From the NCBI RefSeq assembly GCF_018320785.1, contig NC_054868.1, forward strand, positions 1,234,510-1,298,509: a stretch of DNA of 64,000 nucleotides, in the 5' to 3' direction. The DNA comes from Cheilinus undulatus (Eukaryota > Chordata > Actinopteri > Labriformes > Labridae). Positions 10,773-22,121 of this stretch are shown here, in pieces. The notes below the pieces were generated by a model. It made no database searches and was not told where the DNA came from. It saw only the letters and a program-made list of their open reading frames with translations. The number at the start of each line of letters is the position of its first letter. Within the stretch, counting starts at the first letter, position 1. The translations under genes were made by a program, and so were the position numbers.

Positions 10773-12463
10773 CCTTGAATGATGTTGCCATCCTTTGAAG
10801 CCAACAAAACATTCTTTTCTTACCTTTAAAGCTGATTATGGTCTTAAATGTCTATGAAACGTTCCATTCTTTGAACCTTTGTAGCCAAAAAAACATTCCA
10901 TTCTTGCCTTTAAATATGATGTAATCCCTCGCAGCCTTTAAAATATTCCATCCTTGCCTCCAAGGATGGAATATTTAGGTCATAAGGTCCTGCTGGACAC
11001 TTTAGTCCCCACCCTCTGTCGTTGTGAAGCCATGCTGTTGTAACTCGTGTAGAATGTGCAGGACAACCTCTCCCCGGTGAGAGAGTTTGGATCATTCCAC
11101 AACTTCCCTAACCTGACACGCCAAAGCTTCAATAGGAAACGTTTGAGAAAAGGCAGAGGCTTTGAAAAAAACTCGGAGTGTGACTGGATGAACGTTCTGT
11201 CTGTCACATCTCTACGGGCCAATCAGAGCAGCAAAACACGTGATGTAGCAGTTATAGGGCTGCGCGTGCGCAGCTACAAAGGAATAACGTGAAACATGGC
11301 AACTGCAGACATGTTAGTACTTGACTTTTGTTGTTTTTGAAAAGAAAACAACTCACTGCTGTTCTTTGTTCTTTTTTAAGAAGAATTGTTGTCAAGTTCT
11401 GATAAAACTGGCGCTTTAGCAGCATCCAGGCTAATCTCTTCCTCCATAACTGCACCAGCTCTTGCTGCTGCTTGTTAACGTCACGACACTGCTGCGCCTG
11501 AAAGTACTGCCCCTCGTCGCTGATTGGTCCTGTCACTTTCTAATCGGACCCAAACGGTTCAGATGGGTGCTTAACAAGATGGATTTGCCAGTGAAAAACA
11601 AGGAAATGGGCGTGTCCATCTGCTTTGCAAGGTTACAACTTTCCCAGTCCTTTCTTACCCGTCCCATTTATTTTGTTACATGCTTTAAATTCATTTTGTG
11701 CTTCCTGAGCAGTGACGCCTCCAGACGAGTTCTAAAAAAAGACTTTGGCTAGCGCTGCCATCTGGGCTGGCCAGTCATTTTAAGGAGTGGCTGGCATCAC
11801 GCCTCGCCCTTTCCCTGAAGACACGCCTCCTTCATCACAGGTGTGAGGACAGAGGGTGGAGGACAGGTGACTGCATGGAGGGTTCAATAGGACTGAAACG
11901 TCCCTTTAACGTTGGATGTGAAGCTTCTTCTGGGACGTAAAGTGTTGGTCCACTCTGTTGGTCACACAGGTACGCCTTCTCTCACCTTTGCTAACCTGGA
12001 CATGGAGGGTTGTTCTCTGATCAATAATGTCGTCCTGCTCTCTTTGATCTCTCTTCATTGATCTTTGCATTAAAACATGATGAACAGTGTCTCTGCAGCA
12101 TAATGCTCGTCTGCATTCAGCAGGCATAGATATAACTACAGGGAAATAAATCCGTCCTCGTCCTGATGACCTGGTTTGATCTGACTCTGTTACATTACCC
12201 TGACTATAAACTGTCTGGTACAGGATAAAGTCTCCTGATGTAGACTGAACCGGTTTATAAAACTGGTTTGGGCCGTCTGACAAATATTTTAAACTTTCTT
12301 GCAGTGATAGCTTGTGGATTGTCCAATAACATCATGATGTTCTGTGTTCTCTCTGCTTTGGCTTTTCCATATTTTGGCTAATCGTATTTTATCTTTTCTT
12401 CATGATTATTTATTATTATAAACATTTATTTTTAAATATTTTTATAAAATCATATGCAACATA
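10773..12463. other. Array flank and non-coding sequence, probably ancient repeats
   Basis: Positions 10773-11056 carry decaying copies of the 44-bp core and the shared flank GTGAAGCCATGCTGTTGTAA. The 11200-11760 stretch, with GCGCGTGCGCAGC and several CpG motifs, looks like a dispersed fish repeat but I cannot name it. Its minus-strand 94-codon frame (11252-11536) has no recognisable domain. I see nothing coding at 11760-12463. Confidence 0.4.
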
Positions 12464-14215
12464 CACTGCTGTGAAAAAGTATCCTCCCCCTTCCTGACTG
12501 ACAGATGACAAACAAAATCACAAACATCCATCAGTCTGAAAGGGTTACAAGAACATTTACAAGGCTTTTGGATTCCAGAAAACTACGCTGAGAGCCATTA
12601 TCCACAAGTGGAGAAAATTGTGAACAGTGGTGAACCTTCCCAGAAGGTGACGACCTACGAACATGAGAACATGGACGACTCATCAAGGAGGTCCCAGAAG
12701 AACCCAGAACTACATCTAAAGACCTGCAGGCCTCAATGACTCAGGAGTGTTAATTTCATCAACAAAACTATGACTAAAAATGTTTGGCAGCCTTTTTTTC
12801 CATGACAGAAAATAGACTGAGACCAACAAAAATAGATCTGTGATGACTAAAACTAGACTGAGACTAACAAAAATAGATCTGTGATGACTAAAACTAGACT
12901 GAGACTAACAAAAATAGATCTGTGATGACTAAAACTAGACTAAAATGTAACGTAGTTTTTGAACATTCAGGCCCGTCCACACAGAGATGAATTCAGGAGT
13001 ATACACAAAAGTTTTTTGTCGTTTTGACGGTTCATCCACACAGAAATAGTATTTTTGGTGACTGTAAACGATACTTTTTGAAAACAAGTCCCAGAGTGCA
13101 CAAATCCATAAACAACTACCGATTGGTCTCCGTGTGAACGGCCAGCCGCATCTCTCTTAAAACGATTACGTCAAACATAGCGCAGCTCTCCACTGTGGGT
13201 AAATCTGTCATAAAACAACACATCTGTATCTATTCTGCCTCTAAGCTGTAGAAAGCAGGGACCCCAGGTTTGGGGTCCCTGCTAAAGAACCAACTGACAT
13301 GACTTGGTACCAGATTTAGGCAACAGAATAAATTCTTGGACTAAAAGTAAAGACTGAAATGCGAGGACTTTTATGGACTAAAACTGTAAAGGGTAGAAAA
13401 ACTAAAATGTGCCTAAAACTTAAAGACATTTCATCTAAAGACTAAAAGTAAGAATAAAATTAAAAATAGTTGCCAAATTCAACACTGTGACTCAGGTAAG
13501 GTCAGAGGTCATGATTCAACAATCAGAAAGAGACTGGGCAACAATGGCATCATGGGAGAGGTCCAAGGCCAAAACCACCGCTGACCAACAAGAACACAAA
13601 GACTCATCTCACATTTGACTAAAAACATCCTGATGATCCCAAAGACTTCTGGGAAATATTCTGAGGTCTGACCAGACACAAGTTCTGGAAGGTGGAGTCA
13701 AACTAACCCAGCATTTCATCGGAAGAACACCAGACCAACAGTCAGACATGGGGGTGGTAGTGTGATGGTCTGGACCAGGACCTGGACCACTAGAACCATG
13801 AATTCTGCTCTCTAGCAGAAAATCCTGAAGGAGGATGTCCGACCATCAGTTCATGACCTCAAGCTCAAGACCACTTGGGTTATGGAGCAGGACCATGATC
13901 CCAAACACACCAACAAGGCCACCTCTAAATGGATCAAGATGAAATGAAGGTTCTGGAGTGGTCTAGTCAAAGTCTGGACTTAGATCTGACTGAGATGCTG
14001 TGGCAGGACCTTAAACAGGCTGGAAAACCCTCCAATGAGGCTGAATGAAAGAGTGGGACAACATTCCTCCACAGTGATGAGAAAGACTCACCGACAGTTA
14101 TCACAAACACCAGGGATGGACATCCAGTTAGGGTTAGGGGGGAGTGGCCTTTATGACGGGACCAGGTAGGTTTGGATTTATTCCTAACAAATGAAATCAT
14201 CATCTAAACACAGAA
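12464..14215 (+). mobile_element. Tc1-like non-autonomous DNA transposon relic (copy 1), interrupted
   Basis: The left end reads ACACTGCTGTGAAAAAGTAT, a typical terminal motif of fish Tc1/mariner-type elements. The body contains long stretches repeated in inverted orientation at 52470-53729, for example CAGACATGGGGGTGGTAGTG and GAGCAGGACCATGATCCCAA. The right end is less certain; TAGGTTTGGATTTATTCC near 14167 resembles the subterminal part of such elements. No transposase frame survives. A 743-bp hAT-type element is inserted at 12745-13487. Without it the element would be about 1 kb. Confidence 0.6.
12745..13487. mobile_element. hAT-type non-autonomous element with 8-bp target duplication
   Basis: The ends are inverted relatives: GAGTGTTAATTTCATC at the left and, read inward on the other strand, CAGTGTTGAATTTGGC at the right. 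Both sides carry the 8-bp duplication TGACTCAG (12737-12744 and 13488-13495), the length made by hAT transposases. Inside are three copies of a unit containing AAAACTAGACTGAGACTAAC (about 12790-12940) and a smaller inverted-repeat segment at about 12970-13142 (GTCCACACAGAG against CTCCGTGTGAAC). It has no coding capacity. Confidence 0.75.
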
Positions 14216-14734
14216 ATAAAGACACCAGTAAAGGGGGAAATGCTTTTCACTGCTCTGCTGGCTGCACCTTTCACTGGTATGTGTGACTCTGTGGATTGTT
14301 GTTGGGATTGTTCTCATTTATTTCTATTTTATCATCCAGCACTCAGAGTCCAGGACAGATTTCCCCAAGGGGACAACGAGGCTTATCAAATCCTAAGAGG
14401 AGTTTTAATGGTATCTGCAGATAGTGGTCTGTATTGTTTTAAATACTAAAACTGTAAAAAAGTGCTTTGGTGTTTACATGTATGATCTGATGCTAGATCG
14501 GGTCTTGGATTTATCTAAGAATATAATATTTGAGCATATATAAACTTTGGGGTTTGAGGAAAAACGGTGGAAAAAAGAAAGGTCTGGAAGCCACCCGGTG
14601 TTTTTAATTTAAGAAAGACATGCAGTGTCACTGGAAAAATCCTGCATAGATCTACTCTACGTGTGCTTAAGAGAACATTAGTTTTATTTATTATTATTAT
14701 TATTATTACTTTTTATTAATTTTTCCATCATTTA

Positions 14735-14993
14735 AGTTTATGGAGCCCCTTAAGGGACATGGAGAAAAAAAAAACTTTAGGGAGAAAAAAAAATTTAAAC
14801 AGTTTGCGAGATCTTGCAAACTGTTTACATTTTGTTTTCCATTTTTTTTCATGTCCCTTAAAAAAAAATTTCTCCCTTAAATCTTTTTTCTTCATGTCCC
14901 TTAAGGGGCTCCGTATTTTTTCATGTCCCTTAAAAAAAAAGAAATTCTCCCTTAATTTTTTTCTCCATGTCCCGTAAGGGGCTCTGTATAGTT
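14735..14993. repeat. Fold-back element with nested inverted repeats and a 30-bp palindrome
   Basis: The outer arms GGAGCCCCTTAAGGGACATG and CATGTCCCGTAAGGGGCTC face each other across about 260 bp. The arm motif is also repeated internally at about 14850-14945 as CATGTCCCTTAA plus GGGGCTCCGTA. At 14797-14826 a near-perfect palindrome (AAACAGTTTGC, 8-bp centre, GCAAACTGTTT) sits inside. Runs of A and T form further stem sequence. It looks like a MITE-like fold-back element. The frame at 14759-14977 is an artefact. Confidence 0.75.
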
Positions 14994-15130
14994 TACATAC
15001 AACGAGTACTCACATTTTTTAATTTAATTTTCTGATACATGCTCAAAATCATAATAGGAAATCAAGTAAAGGCAAAAATATATATATACAATGTATTTTT
15101 TAGCTGTTTGGGAAGCGCAATATTTCACTA

Positions 15131-15132
15131 AC

Positions 15133-15166
<34 letters not shown>
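15131..15166. repeat. AAT microsatellite
   Basis: About eleven perfect AAT/ATA triplets. They cause the Asn-run and Tyr-run frames on the two strands, which are not genes. Confidence 0.95.
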
Positions 15167-15419
15167 TAACGGAACATTTAAAAAAAAGTAAAAATAAATC
15201 ACGCCAACCTCCGAAAGTTCGTGTTGACTCGTGTTTTTTTTTTCACATTTTTTGGATTCATGAGACCATAACAGGCACACATATATCACGTCTATGATAA
15301 CAGGCCTCTGGGGGTCGCTGTTGTAGGTCTTAAGCCAAAATCTCATTCAACCATTCACCTGCGCCTGTAGCCGGGGTATTACGGTGCTGGGGTGCGGGTC
15401 TATTACCGTATCGGAGGAC

Positions 15420-15460
15420 ATGGCAGCGGGCAGGAGCTGCGGCAGCCCCGCTAACTCTCC
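15420..15460 (+). CDS. Candidate first exon upstream of pgap4: short upstream reading frame
   Basis: A GC- and CpG-rich island (about 15350-15610) contains an ATG at 15420 in good context (GGACATGG), 41 coding bases and a strong donor, CC|GTAAGTC. It is the only promoter-like first exon on the plus strand before the PGAP4 coding exon, whose acceptor is at 22907. Joining the two gives an upstream frame of 53 codons that stops at 23025-23027, 55 bases before the PGAP4 ATG and in another frame. It could be a genuine upstream ORF in a PGAP4 leader. It could equally be the start of an unrelated gene whose later exons I did not find. The peptide (MAAGRSCGSPANS) matches no family I know. Confidence 0.45.
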
Positions 15461-16488
15461 GTAAGTCTTCTTCTTTGGTTTTTTACCTGCTCAAACGTCT
15501 CACTTTACCTTCTAAACGCCTCATAGCACTGTCCGTTAGCAGGTCGGTTAGCCTGCTGCTAGCCACCGTTCGTTAGCTCCGTGTTTACCGAGAGTAGCGG
15601 TGATAACGGGCAGACGGAGTGGGCATACCGGAAGAGAGGGCACATTAAAGACAGGAGCGTGAAAGAGTGACGCATCAGAGCAAAACACCGAGGAGCGCGA
15701 GCCTCATCCCATGATTCCTCTGGTGGGTGTAATGTTCCGTAATGAGGGTCACGTGACCATATTGAACCGGGTTTGTGTTAGCCAAACATCGCCGTGTTGA
15801 ACTAATGAGCCGCTGCCGTTCCCCCCTCTGCTGGACAGAGTAATGGAGACTGTTAGTGTTTAGATGGGAGGGCCCTGATGGGCCGTCTAACACTATTAAA
15901 GCTCTGATGGCTGCAGCATGGAGGAGTTGTCTTTCTCTGCCAGCTGGAGCACGTCTACAGGCGCGTAAACAGCCTGTTCATGCAGATATGGAGTATTTTT
16001 AAAGCCTAAACACTCCTGAATGTAGAAACGGTCATTCTGGAGGTGAAGGAGACTCATGCTTTATTTCATCAGAGCTGTAATGGTGCATCCACATCCTGGT
16101 GAAGCTGGTGTGTACTTCCTAGGGCTGGGCAGTAAACTCCTGTCATGATATTCTTAGCTAATACAGCTCAACAGTGTGTGACACGATGCATACGTCACCA
16201 ACACTGGATTACTGGACAGGGAAGGACCCATCACTAGATCCATTTCATACTGAAACTCAGTATGAAGTCCTGGTAGTAAGTAGGCCCAGCTATGAAGTCA
16301 GCAAAATTCTGCTCCACTGTTAAATTAATCTGTGATAACCACATTTAATTATTTTTACCTGAATAATAGCCACTGTTATCAAGCCTAACACTGTGGGAGT
16401 TTTTTTACTATTTGTGCCGAAGTATAAAGTCATCCTAAAAATGGAAATCTTTTTTTTTTTTTTAAATCAGAAATGAAATGGGTTAAAA
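15461..16488 (+). other. Presumed intron 1 of pgap4, first part
   Basis: It begins with the donor at 15461 and stays CpG-rich to about 15610. I see no exon or recognised transposon until the simple-repeat region starting near 16490. The minus-strand frame at 15675-15893 has no family features. Confidence 0.4.
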
Positions 16489-17094
16489 ATAACCAAAAGA
16501 TTGTGGAAAAGGTGGTGAAATCGGGTTTTAAAAACCACAGAAATGGGTTGAAAGTGGCAAAAATTCAATAAAAGTAGCAAAAAAATGTGGCATGTAAGGA
16601 TCAGAGTGGCAAAAACGGGTGTAAAAAGTGGTAAAAAGTGTTCAAAAGGTTAATATTGGCTTAAAGGTGGCAGAAATTGGGGTAAAAGATGGTGAAATGG
16701 GATTAAAAAGTGGGACAAAATAGTTTAAACTGGCAAGAATGGGCATAAGAAGATGCCAAGCAGGGTTATGATGTCAGTTATGATGCCATTAAATACCCTT
16801 TTTCATATTTTTTGGGCCATTTTACAACTTCTTTCTGCTTCTTTTTCCCCATTTTTTCCACTTTTATCCCATTTTGCCCTTTTTCACCTTTTTGCCCATT
16901 TAAGCTACCTTTAATCATTAATTATCCATTGTTTCCCAATTTTTTTGCTCATTTCTGCGATGTCTTTTTGCCACTTTTATCCCATTTTTGGCCTTTTTTT
17001 TAACCATTTTTTGCCACTTTTGTCCATTTAAACTACCCCTTGCTATCATAAACCACTTGTTTCCTATTTTTTGCCCATTTTTGCCACTCTTGAC
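16489..17094. repeat. Degenerate GGCAAAAA / TTTTTGCC repeats in two facing orientations
   Basis: From about 16490 to 16740 the plus strand shows the GGCAAAAA, GGGTTAAAA orientation. From about 16800 onward it shows the complement (TTTTTGCC, CCATTTT), continuing past the hAT insertion to 18660. The right end at about 18645-18655, TTGAGTAACACTG, matches the end of the element at 26635-27253 in opposite orientation. The left end was not found. The facing arms could form a long imperfect hairpin. Confidence 0.65.
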
Positions 17095-18412
17095 TAGGGA
17101 TGCACAATATTGGATTTTTGCCAATATACGATGTGCCGATATTTTGAAACAAATTTTGGCCGATACCGATATTTAATTACATTTTTTTCCACTGTTATAA
17201 ACACCAATTCTATCATGGACTACAATTTTTAAAAGAATATTGGCAGTCTGTTTTTGTACAAACTGACAAAACATTTGATTTTTATCAGAACTGAAGGATA
17301 TATTGTTTTGTTTTGTTTTTCAAATACAGCCATACACTAATGACAAACTTACCGTAATGTCTTTGGGTTACATGTGTGTTACATGCTTACATGTATTTTT
17401 AACAGTCCAGCAAAGTCATCTGCATTTTTGAGGGCAATAAGCAGCAGAATAACCTGCTGACTCTGAGCTCCACAGTATGAAAAAGAAATAGCTTATACAT
17501 TTAGACTGACTCTCCTTATTACTCAGCCAGTTTGCAGGATGGCTCCCTGAGATACTCCTGACAAAGAGCTTTAAAAAACAACAACACAGATTCTTAAATG
17601 CAAAAAAACCTAGCTACAGTTCAGAGCTAAATTATGATTCTAAATTTCTGAGACTCAAGATGAACAGAAATAAAACTTCAACTAAAGTAGTTCTCCTGAT
17701 TCTGCTTTAAAGAGCACAAACTAACTAAGCAACCCTGTAAACAGCTCTGTGACCACACAGTGACACCCACGTCTCCAATGCTGCACCTTCGAGTGTGCAC
17801 GGGAGACGGCACTCAGAAGTCCGTCATTGCTTTTGCCGTGTTTCGCGCATGTCATGTAGGACGACATGCACGTTCTTTTTATCTCTATCTAAACATGTTA
17901 GCAAAAGCGGCTGCAACTGCGGCTGCTGAGTCAGCACTCCTGTGAGTGTAGGACAGACTTTTTAAGAGTAAAATCCTCATCTATCCACGGAGACAGTGAG
18001 GCTAAACGTGATGATGTCTATATATCCGTGGTGAAGCTAATATGTTTAGCTTTACCAAGGAGCTTCTCTACGTGACTGGAAACGAAGTTTTGCCATTCTT
18101 CATAGTCCTTGCAGTCATCAGGTTGGCGGTTTTTTAGATGCAAAATTAAACTGGTGGTGTTAAAGGCATGCTGTGGAGCTCCTCCACGCATCTGATGTAC
18201 TTTACAAGGATGCAAACAGCAGCTTTGCTGTCTTGTTCCCACACCTCAAACTTCTCCCACACAGCTGACATGTTGTTTATTGTTGTTGTTTGCACACGTC
18301 CGGCATCATCATGTGCGCTTAATTATGACGTCATATTATCAGCTGTACACATCGGCGTAAATTTTACTATCGGCCGATACCGATATACTACTGATAATAT
18401 CGTGTGTCCCTA
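17095..18412. mobile_element. hAT transposon relic with perfect 8-bp target duplication
   Basis: The ends are TAGGGATGCACAATATT and, on the other strand, TAGGGACACACGATATTA. Both sides carry the direct duplication CTCTTGAC (17087-17094 and 18413-18420). Subterminal copies of CCGATACCGATAT lie in inverted arrangement at both ends, a common hAT layout. A minus-strand BED-finger relic lies inside (18018-18271). At 1318 bp the element is too short for an autonomous copy. It sits within TTTTTGCC filler sequence. Confidence 0.85.
18018..18271 (-). pseudogene. hAT transposase N-terminal BED-finger relic
   Basis: On the minus strand an ATG at 18271 reads MSAVWEKFEVWEQDSKAAVC. After a frame change it continues with RGGAPQHAFNTTSLILHLKN and then the acidic stretch DDCKDYEEW. 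This follows the order of a BED zinc finger (VWxxF, an aromatic/acidic strand, C.xC, then the S/T-LxxHL helix) at the N-terminus of ZBED/hAT transposases. The second cysteine region falls at the frameshift. Immediately downstream, in another frame, are remnants resembling a TDIWTS-type motif. No RNase H catalytic region remains. The relic lies between the hAT ends and shares their fate. Confidence 0.6.
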
Positions 18413-18420
18413 CTCTTGAC

Positions 18421-18660
18421 TGCTTTTTGCCCATTTAAGTCACTTTCCACTCATTTTTTTGTCACTTCTCACAAATTTTTGCTACTTTCTGACCATATTT
18501 TAACTTTGTCACCCCATTTTCAACCATTTTTTGCTGCTTTTTGACCATTTGCCACCTTTAACCTATTTTTATTGCCACTTCAAGCTGTTTTTGCCACTTT
18601 TCACCTCTTAGATTGTGGCTCTTGCCAAGATATTTTCAATAATTTGGCTCTTTGGTTGAG
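18421..18660. repeat. Continuation of degenerate TTTTTGCC filler and element end
   Basis: This is the TTTTTGCC / CATTTTTTGC filler continuing to the right of the hAT insertion. It ends with GATTGTGGCTCTTGCC and TTGAGTAACACTG near 18655, the inverted counterpart of the left end of the element at 26635. Confidence 0.6.
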
Positions 18661-18695
18661 TAACACTGCTCTATAGCATAGTCCCTATAGTAACT

Positions 18696-19915
18696 ATGGG
18701 TCTCACTCACAAACAGTGTGTACGCACAAATTTGTGCTTAAATCGTGCATACGAATGTTTGACGCACAAATCAGTGATTCATCAATATGTTCTTACTTGA
18801 ATTTGTTCTTACTCTGCAAACAAATTTAGAACCTCTTCAGACCATGCGTACGCACAAATGATAATGAACATTTCTAAAAATGTTAAACACTTATCTTTTA
18901 CCCAAGATGCACAATGTATTGAAACAACATTAATTTATAAAAGCTTAAAGATAATAATTAAAACCGGGAATTAGCTAATGAGTTGGCCTAATGTACTAAA
19001 TAACCATGAAATAGACACTTTTCATTCATATACTTAAAATCTTGAATCTTCAATTTAACATTTCATTTCCAATTTTTTTTTTTTTTTTAAAAGAGCATTT
19101 AAGTAAAATAGAGCAACTTTGACAGGTCACCGTCATCCGGGCCTAAAGATTAATTCATTGTTGTGATCAGCATCGGCAGTTTCAGTAAAATAAAGTTGTT
19201 TTTTCTGATTGACTTCACTCGTTAATTGCAAGAGATGAAGAATTCCAAATATAAACAAATAAATAATTACAGGTAACCTGATGGATGAATGTCATCACTT
19301 TCACCCTCGTTCTGTTGACTTAGGCCAGAGATGGATGAGTTTCTAATTACTGCAGCCAGTCGCTCATCCTGTGGAGTGAGATCAGGTGGTCCTTGTTCTC
19401 CTCAGGTTTGCTTCTTTTTTCTCTGGTCTGATATCCTTTTCTTTGCATCCACCTTGATATCAAACCACTTTCTCTTCACCTGAGCCACGGTGCGGACCTC
19501 AGGTGACACTGCATTGACAGCCTCTATGATAGAGGCCCAGGTATCTTATTTATCATCGAGACTCCAGTGAAAACGCTTGCCTCCACCTCTGACACGATAA
19601 CTTCAATTTCCGCCGTTGTGAAATTTCTTCCTATAATTTTTGGGGTCATCTCTCGCAACTTCAAACATCCTCGCCGATCCCGTTTTGATGCATCCAATGG
19701 TTGTCCTTTTATAGAGGAATAGGGGTGTGGTTTATGCAGATTGCAGGCACGAACCTGTCAATCTGAATGATTCTGATTAACTAACATACGCGCGGTGGTG
19801 AGAAGAGAATTGGCCGGTGCGCACATGTCATGAGTCCGACGGTGACTTTGCGTATACGCTGAATTTGTGCGCAGAGTAAGAACATTTCTACGCATTTATT
19901 AGTGAATGAGGCCCA
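18696..19915. mobile_element. PIF/Harbinger-type element with Myb-like gene relic
   Basis: The ends ATGGGTCTCACTCAC (left) and ATGGGCCTCATTCAC (right, other strand) are inverted repeats. Each is followed inward by GTACGC / TACGC and TTGTGCG-like motifs. The interior contains a broken Myb/SANT-like DNA-binding reading frame, which accompanies the DDE gene in Harbinger elements. No DDE transposase frame is seen, so this is a deletion derivative. A clean 3-bp target duplication was not resolved. Confidence 0.65.
19282..19649 (-). pseudogene. Harbinger Myb/SANT-like accessory protein, frameshifted
   Basis: On the minus strand an ATG at 19649 reads MTPKIIGRNFTTAEIEVIV. After a frame break it continues as TWASIIEAVNAVSPEVRTVA and QVKRKWFDIKVDAKKRI, then DHLISLH/PPDLTPQDERLAAVI-type sequence. 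The WaxIxxaVN...RtvxqvkrKWxdiK pattern is that of the NAIF1/Myb-SANT-like domain in fish Harbinger elements and their domesticated relatives. Such proteins bind the transposon ends and carry the transposase into the nucleus. At least one frameshift and an in-frame stop break the gene, so it is not expected to make protein. Confidence 0.65.
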
Positions 19916-20065
19916 TTAAGTTTATCCCTTTAGCTCCATGCACAGCAGAGGTTAGCAAAGCAAATCACCTTTTCTGGTTTATGGTTCTGCACCTCCCCCG
20001 CCTTCGTGGCTCCCCCCAGGGGAGGCCCGCCTCACACTTTGAAAACCAATGATGCAATGGATAGC
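19916..20065. other. Short non-coding spacer
   Basis: It contains a GC-rich inverted motif (CTCCCCCGCC and CCCCAGGGGAGGC, about 19990-20035), which may be the end of the repeat that holds the 48-bp minisatellite. No gene is seen. Confidence 0.3.
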
Positions 20066-20537
20066 ATCATCTTCAAAGGCAGAGGACGGAATGTTTTTTA
20101 GTCTTTCATAGATGACATCATCACAGGCAGAGGACGGAATGTTTTATAGTCTTTTAAAGATGACATCATCACAGGCAGAGGACGGAATGTTTTATAGTCT
20201 TTCATAGATGACATCATCACAGGCAGAGGACGGAATGTTTTATAGTCTTTTAAAGATGACATTATCACAGGCAGAGGATGGAATGTTTTATAGTCTTTTA
20301 AAGATGACATCATCACAGGCAGAGGACGGAATGTTTTATAGTCTTTTAAAGATGACATCATCACAGGCAGAGGACGGAATGTTTTATAGTCTTTTAAAGA
20401 TGACATCATCACAGGCAGAGGACGGAATGTTTTATAGTCTTTTAAAGATGACATCATCACAGGCAGAGGACGGAATTTTTTATAGTCTTTTAAAGATGAC
20501 ATCATCACAGGCAGAGGACGGAATGTTTTATAGTCTT
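20066..20537 (-). repeat. Minisatellite, 48-bp unit, about ten copies
   Basis: The unit is GATGACATCATCACAGGCAG followed by AGGACGGAATGTTTTATAGT and CTTTTAAA. On the minus strand it contains the family core as AACATTCCGTCCTCTGCCTG. As 48 is divisible by three, long frames stay open on both strands (20098-20508 minus, 20208-20558 plus); these are repeat artefacts. Each unit carries a TTAA. The array resumes after the piggyBac-like insertion, at 22122-22165, and then runs into the family flank, inverted, at 22155-22197. Confidence 0.92.
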
Positions 20538-20541
20538 TTAA

Positions 20542-22121
20542 CCCTTGGTCTCTTGTAATTTTTATCTACATCTGTCCTTGTTTGTCCTGAAAATGGACAT
20601 GCAGAAAGGTGCCAATAAAATAATCATTTTTCAGCTTTTTTTTTAACTTTTACTGCTTCAAATCTCTTCAACAACTTCAACAAAAAAATTTAAAAAATTC
20701 AATGTTACACGCTTTTTATGCCAGTTATTGTACACCATGTCACTGCCATTTTTTATGGTAAAAAACACTAAAACACTATAATTCCCATATAAAATGATCT
20801 AGAAAAAATTTTTTTTTTTCAATAAATAGAGTCTGGGCCATGCCAATGATGAGTAGTAAAATTGATTTTGATGCATTGAAATTTTTTCTGTAGCGCTGAA
20901 TGCCATATTTTAGCTACAATCACCCTTGTTTGTCCGAAAACGGACATGCAGAAAGGTGTTAATAAAATACTAATTTTTCAACTTTTTTAAAAACTTTCAC
21001 TGCTTCAGATCTCTTCAACAACTTCAACCCTGACTACTGAAAAAAAAAAAAAAATCAATGTTAAACCCTTTGTATGCCACTTATTGTACACTATGCCTAT
21101 GACTTGGATTCGTCCATGCTAAACAGATGAGTCCATCCATGCGTAAAACACGCCAGTTTTACCCTCCTTTTCTTGTGCTTCCTCCTCTACCAAATCTAAT
21201 ACGAGTGAATGCATTTGTTCATACTAGGTTTATTTTATGTACAGGCATAAAGAATCAGAGGATATATGTAGGATATGAACCACTAACGCGCATTTCCACC
21301 TCTAACCAAAATGTGACCACAAATATGCCAATTACACGCAGATATAAATGTACCGCATCTTTGAGATATGATATATTCTTACCTATTGATGGAAAGGACC
21401 CGTGCATCCTCATGCTTGTTAATCCACTTGCTATGAAGTGAGGGCAAAGTTGAAATTGTCCAAATGTCCCTCTTTCTTAGTCCCAGGCTGCAGAATCCAC
21501 AGGTAACATATCCTAATGTAAACACTCCACTTATGGCATGTCCGCTTGTAAACATACACGCAGATTCGCACCCGATCACACACGTAGGAGCACACAAACT
21601 TTTCCTTACACATCTAGCCCACTACCAGACATCCATATCTAGTGGCATGAATTGTTTCATTTAATTCTGGTTATGTTTAGTGGGTGAAATAGCGCTCCAA
21701 ACACTCTGAGCGCATGGAAGGAAAACCATGTCTGCGCTGCTGAAAGGGTTAAAATGGTGCGCTGCACTATCCGCTGGATCACTGTTTAATGGTGAAATTT
21801 AGATCCCTGGTGATCGACTGACTGCAAAAAAATGGGTGCTAAAAGTTGTTTTGGTGCCCTAGACACACAGTCAAAAAAAATGTTCTGAATGGAAGTCTAT
21901 GTGTCCGATTTCGGACAAACAAGGCTGGAGCTATTTCGCGTCATGGGCGTTCTATGGGTGACTTGGTTTTCATTTTTTAATTTTTTTTTTTAATATAAAG
22001 AAAAAGTAATAACTTTGGCCAAGATTGATGCCTCAATCTATAAAAATGTGACTATTAACTAAAAAAAACCAATGATTAAAATGATGAATGTCCTCAAAAC
22101 GGACATAGTAGGGACCAAGGG
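20542..22121. mobile_element. piggyBac-like non-autonomous element with TTAA duplication
   Basis: The left end is CCCTTGGTCTCT and the right end, on the other strand, is CCCTTGGTCCCT. Both are flanked by TTAA (20538-20541 and 22122-22125), the piggyBac signature. The element sits in a TTAA of the 48-bp minisatellite, and removing it restores the repeat register (CTTTTAAAGATGAC). Inside, a stretch of about 165 bp is directly repeated (about 20574-20739 and 20933-21095; both contain GGACATGCAGAAAGGTG and TCTCTTCAACAACTTCAA). Short frames in it show no DDE transposase motifs. Confidence 0.85.

Noticed and set aside
11252..11752. Frames of 94-96 codons around a GC-rich stretch
   Set aside because: The sequence looks like an old dispersed repeat. 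The frames overlap on opposite strands and lack domain motifs or splice sites.
20098..20558. Frames of 136 and 116 codons on opposite strands made of 16-residue repeats
   Set aside because: Both come from the 48-bp minisatellite, whose length is a multiple of three. No signal for expression exists.
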